This document shows, piece by piece, positions 33,132 through 35,082 of a stretch of DNA of 35,082 bases. Within the stretch, counting starts at the first letter, position 1. The number at the start of each line of letters is the position of its first letter. The notes under the pieces were generated by a model, which was not told the DNA's origin, did not search any database, and saw only the letters and a list, made by a program, of their open reading frames with translations. Source of the stretch: Flavicella sp037132785 (GTDB taxonomy: Bacteria; Bacteroidota; Bacteroidia; Flavobacteriales; Flavobacteriaceae); the NCBI RefSeq assembly GCF_037132785.1, contig NZ_JBAHZZ010000072.1, positions 1-35,082 on the forward strand. Reading direction: 5' to 3'. A program made the translations under genes and the position numbers.

Positions 33132-33731
33132 ATGGCTTACGATAAATTTGAAGTATTAACAAGTACAGCGTATCCTCTTCCAATCGAGAATGTAGATACA
33201 GATCAAATCATTCCTGCTCGTTTTTTAAAAGCAACTGAGCGTAAGAATTTTGATGTTAATTTTTTCCGTGACTGGAGATATGAAACTGATGGAACACCAA
33301 AAGAAGATTTCCCTCTAAATCAAGAGAAATATGCAGGGTCTCAAATTTTAATTGGAGGTAGAAACTTCGGTTCTGGTTCTTCTAGAGAGCACGCAGCATG
33401 GTCTGTATACGATTTTGGATTAAGATGTGTAATCTCTTCCGCATTTGCTGATATCTTTAAAAACAACTGTTTGAATGTTGGTGTTTTACCCGTTCAAGTT
33501 TCTGCTGAATTTGCCGATATTTTATTTGCTGCAATAGAAGCAGATCCAAAAACAGAAATCACAATAGATTTAGCGAATCAATCAGTTACATTAGTAGCGA
33601 CTGGTGAATCTGAACTTTTTGAAATTAATGGTTATAAAAAAGTAAATATGTTGAATGGATTTGATGATATAGATTATTTGAAGAATATCGAAGATGAAAT
33701 TACAACATTTGCTAAAACTCGTCCTTTCTAA
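33132..33731 (+). CDS. leuD: 3-isopropylmalate dehydratase small subunit
   Basis: A 199-residue swivel-domain subunit that completes the LeuC active site. Motifs: VDTDQIIPARFLK near the N-terminus and GGRNFGSGSSREHAAWS with the conserved Ser/Arg residues that bind substrate. Length is the usual ~200. Same direction as leuC with 103 bp between, most likely one transcript. No convincing terminator was seen directly after the stop; the next element is the convergent tRNA-Leu. Confidence 0.97.
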   Translation: MAYDKFEVLTSTAYPLPIENVDTDQIIPARFLKATERKNFDVNFFRDWRYETDGTPKEDFPLNQEKYAGSQILIGGRNFGSGSSREHAAWSVYDFGLRCVISSAFADIFKNNCLNVGVLPVQVSAEFADILFAAIEADPKTEITIDLANQSVTLVATGESELFEINGYKKVNMLNGFDDIDYLKNIEDEITTFAKTRPF

Positions 33732-33811
33732 GAAGAAAGTACTGAATTTAATAGTTATTGATTTGTGCATTTTTTCAAAAAAAGATTGTGCAATCATTTA
33801 TTTCTAAACAT

Positions 33812-33847
33812 AAAAAAAGCCTTTTAATCAAAAGATTAAAAGGCTTT
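33812..33847 (-). terminator. Terminator of tRNA-Leu
   Basis: AAAGCCTTTTAATC and GATTAAAAGGCTTT form a 14-bp stem with a 4-nt loop, followed on the minus strand by a run of T residues. It starts 3 bp past the tRNA 3' end and may also serve leuD from the other side. Confidence 0.85.
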
Positions 33848-33849
33848 AG

Positions 33850-33935
33850 TACTCGAGATGGGACTTGAACCCATACGGACCTTACAGTCCACTGGATTTT
33901 AAGTCCAGCGTGTCTACCAATTCCACCACTCGAGC
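33850..33935 (-). tRNA. tRNA-Leu, anticodon UAA
   Basis: An 86-nt class II tRNA. The acceptor stem is GCTCGAG with CTCGAGT (closing G-U), the D arm GTGGAATTGGTAGACAC, the anticodon stem CTGGA/TCCAG with loop CTTAAAA, so anticodon TAA (reads UUA), a long variable arm (GGACTGTAAGGTCC) typical of Leu, and the T arm GGGTTCAAGTCCC. The discriminator is A, and CCA is not encoded. Confidence 0.95.
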
Positions 33936-33954
33936 GAGTGATTTTATTCGGATG

Positions 33955-33962
33955 CAAATATA
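33955..33962 (-). promoter_or_regulatory. -7 box of the tRNA-Leu promoter
   Basis: TATATTTG on the minus strand, a perfect TAnnTTTG, 19 bp before the tRNA 5' end. A clear -33 box is not visible (TGTG lies at about the right distance). Confidence 0.55.
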
Positions 33963-34262
33963 CTCTTTTACTTTAAAGTCACACTGTTATTTTGCGATTT
34001 TATTTACGCCCGAAAACAGACCTAAATCGGGTTAGTTTTCGTACCTTAAATGGCAATAATACCAAATAAACATATTTAGTTTTGTGCAATACATTTTCGA
34101 CAAACTATTATTACAGACAATGGACATTCTATCATTTAATGACGTATTAAATGGATGTTCAAAAAAACAAAGCCATAATATTTCTTTGTTTTTTAACTAA
34201 TTATTCCTTTGCGAATTGTTTAGAGTGCTATTTGGTGATGTTTTTTTAAATCTAATTTGTTT
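33963..34262. other. Stretch without a recognisable gene
   Basis: No coding region is supported. It contains a short inverted pair CCCGA/TCGGG near 34009-34030 and an open frame of 26 codons near 34119 with no recognised similarity. Nothing else stands out. Confidence 0.5.
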
Positions 34263-34270
34263 AATTTTGT
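34263..34270 (+). promoter_or_regulatory. -7 box before the small secreted protein gene
   Basis: TAATTTTG matches TAnnTTTG exactly and lies 18 bp before the ATG at 34289. TTTG at 34232-34235 is 27 bp upstream, longer than usual. Confidence 0.4.
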
Positions 34271-34288
34271 TGCATAAAAAATAATATT

Positions 34289-34657
34289 ATGAAAAAATTA
34301 TTTCGAGGGTTTACTGTTGTATTAGTTGTTTTAATGTCTTCAAGTATTGTTAAGGCAGGTAATAATTATTCAATCCCAAGTTTGAGTTTTAAAGAAGGTA
34401 ATCAGAATACAATTATTCTTAAAGTATCTGCATTGAATAATGCAATCCAAGTAGTGTTACAAAATAACGAAGGAAGTTTGTTATTTACCGAAACATTGGA
34501 GAAGGGATATTCTTATAGAAAAAAATATGATATTTCTGATTTTAATGATGGTGTTTACTTCATGAAAGTAGTGGAAGCGACTGATGTAAAGTTTTTCAAG
34601 ATTGTAAAAGGAGAGGAAAATAAAATATCAGAAGTCGACAAACTTCCGTTTGAATAG
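34289..34657 (+). CDS. Small secreted protein, unknown function
   Basis: A 122-residue protein with a clear Sec signal peptide (MKKLFRGF basic start, hydrophobic core, cleavage near VKAG at ~24). The mature part is a short beta-rich domain; the run LKVSALNNAIQVVLQN, then GYSYRKKYDISDFNDGVYFMKVV resembles the beta-sandwich of type IX secretion C-terminal domains and related small Ig-like envelope proteins of Bacteroidota (bind G-Y-F pattern). It is too short to be a cargo protein, so it is probably a stand-alone domain. It has its own -7 box, and no operon partner. I do not recognise a specific family. Confidence 0.75.
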   Translation: MKKLFRGFTVVLVVLMSSSIVKAGNNYSIPSLSFKEGNQNTIILKVSALNNAIQVVLQNNEGSLLFTETLEKGYSYRKKYDISDFNDGVYFMKVVEATDVKFFKIVKGEENKISEVDKLPFE

Positions 34658-34715
34658 AAAAGAGAAATCATACGATTTTTTTCTTTAAAAAACAGGATTC
34701 AATGAAAAGGTGTTC

Positions 34716-34943
34716 CAAACTTCAACCCGTTCCCATTAGACTATTTAGAATGGATTACATTGGACTCTTAATATTGCTTTCTCTGAAGATACTTCTATAA
34801 AGAGAAATAAAAACTCAGAACAAAACTGTATTATGTACTGCTAAAAACAGCGCTAAACTTATTGAAAAACGAAAAAACCAAGAAAGAGGTACAGGAAAAA
34901 GATTGAAAATCGAATGGGAAAATAAACGCTTTTTAAAGATCCA
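34716..34943 (+). pseudogene. ISAs1-family transposase C-terminus, relic
   Basis: Three reading frames together restore the end of an ISAs1-type transposase: RSH-TI-NGLHWTLNIAFSED (with TAG at the expected Trp and Glu positions, 34737-34739 and 34746-34748) and KRNKNSEQN, then in another frame ALNLLKNEKTKKEVQ, then in a third GKRLKIEWENKRFLKI. Two in-frame stops and at least two frameshifts show a long-dead element. Similarity ends near 34943; the remaining 139 bases of the window hold AT-rich sequence with no feature. Confidence 0.75.
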
Positions 34944-35082
34944 AGACCGTTGCATAATGCTCTTTTCAGTTTTAGATTTCAATTTTTACTTTTTAAATCT
35001 AAAATTTATATTTTTTTTTCTTATTTTCATTGTTTATGTTAGTTATGGATCTATTTTTTGGTTCATTTTCCTTTAGTTTTTA

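Noticed and set aside
33775..33957. 60-codon open frame over the tRNA-Leu
   Set aside because: It is the tRNA gene and its terminator read as protein.
34119..34199. 26-codon frame after the tRNA-Leu region
   Set aside because: Too short, no similarity recognised, and no promoter or ribosome-binding context.
1..35082. CRISPR array, rRNA genes, prophage or toxin-antitoxin module
   Set aside because: No regularly spaced identical repeats, rRNA sequence, phage structural gene or small paired frames were seen.

Overview
The window looks like a piece of a marine flavobacterial (Bacteroidota) chromosome. It is AT-rich, it has SusC/SusD pairs and many lipoproteins with acidic residues after the lipobox cysteine, and several promoters fit the Bacteroidota pattern TTG/TTTG-N(~20)-TAnnTTTG. 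Genus cannot be assigned from what is visible.

Layout. Positions 1-2816: 5' end of an IS5-family transposase (minus), a thioredoxin gene whose 3' end looks replaced by IS sequence, and a divergent lipoprotein prolyl oligopeptidase (plus). Positions 3100-31072: one block read entirely on the minus strand, an alginate utilisation locus. In transcription order it is PL17 lyase, KdgF, susC2, susD2, periplasmic double cupin, susC1, susD1, two surface glycan-binding lipoproteins (one with an inserted helical segment, one with three PKD domains), two PL7 lyases, a FadR-type GntR regulator, an MFS hexuronate-type transporter, an SDR (DEH reductase), a phosphofructokinase with pyrophosphate-type motifs, a decayed IS1595-family transposase, a PL6 lyase and a GT1-like glycosyltransferase. 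Positions 31388-33731: leuC-leuD on the plus strand with its own promoter. Then tRNA-Leu(UAA) on the minus strand with a strong terminator, a small secreted protein (plus) and an ISAs1-family transposase relic.

How it works together (established for the families, inferred for this locus). PL7 and PL6 enzymes cut alginate at the surface or in the periplasm, the SusCD pairs and PKD proteins bind and import oligomers, and PL17 releases unsaturated monomers. KdgF linearises these to DEH, the MFS protein imports hexuronate-type products, and the SDR reduces DEH to KDG. KDG kinase and KDPG aldolase are not in the window.

The main regulatory signal is a 10-bp palindrome, consensus TGGnnnACCA. It occurs as a pair with exactly 13-bp period before PL17, susC2 and susC1, and once before the GntR gene. 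At PL17 and susC2 it overlaps a perfect TATATTTG -7 box. This fits repression by the locus's own GntR regulator. In addition, both susC leaders carry a related element. At susC2 this reads on the plus strand as a ~95-nt RNA with promoter, a hairpin with a CCUCC loop and a rho-independent terminator, so it is a candidate cis-antisense sRNA like those known at Bacteroides polysaccharide loci. This paired leader/antisense system is the most interesting part of the window.
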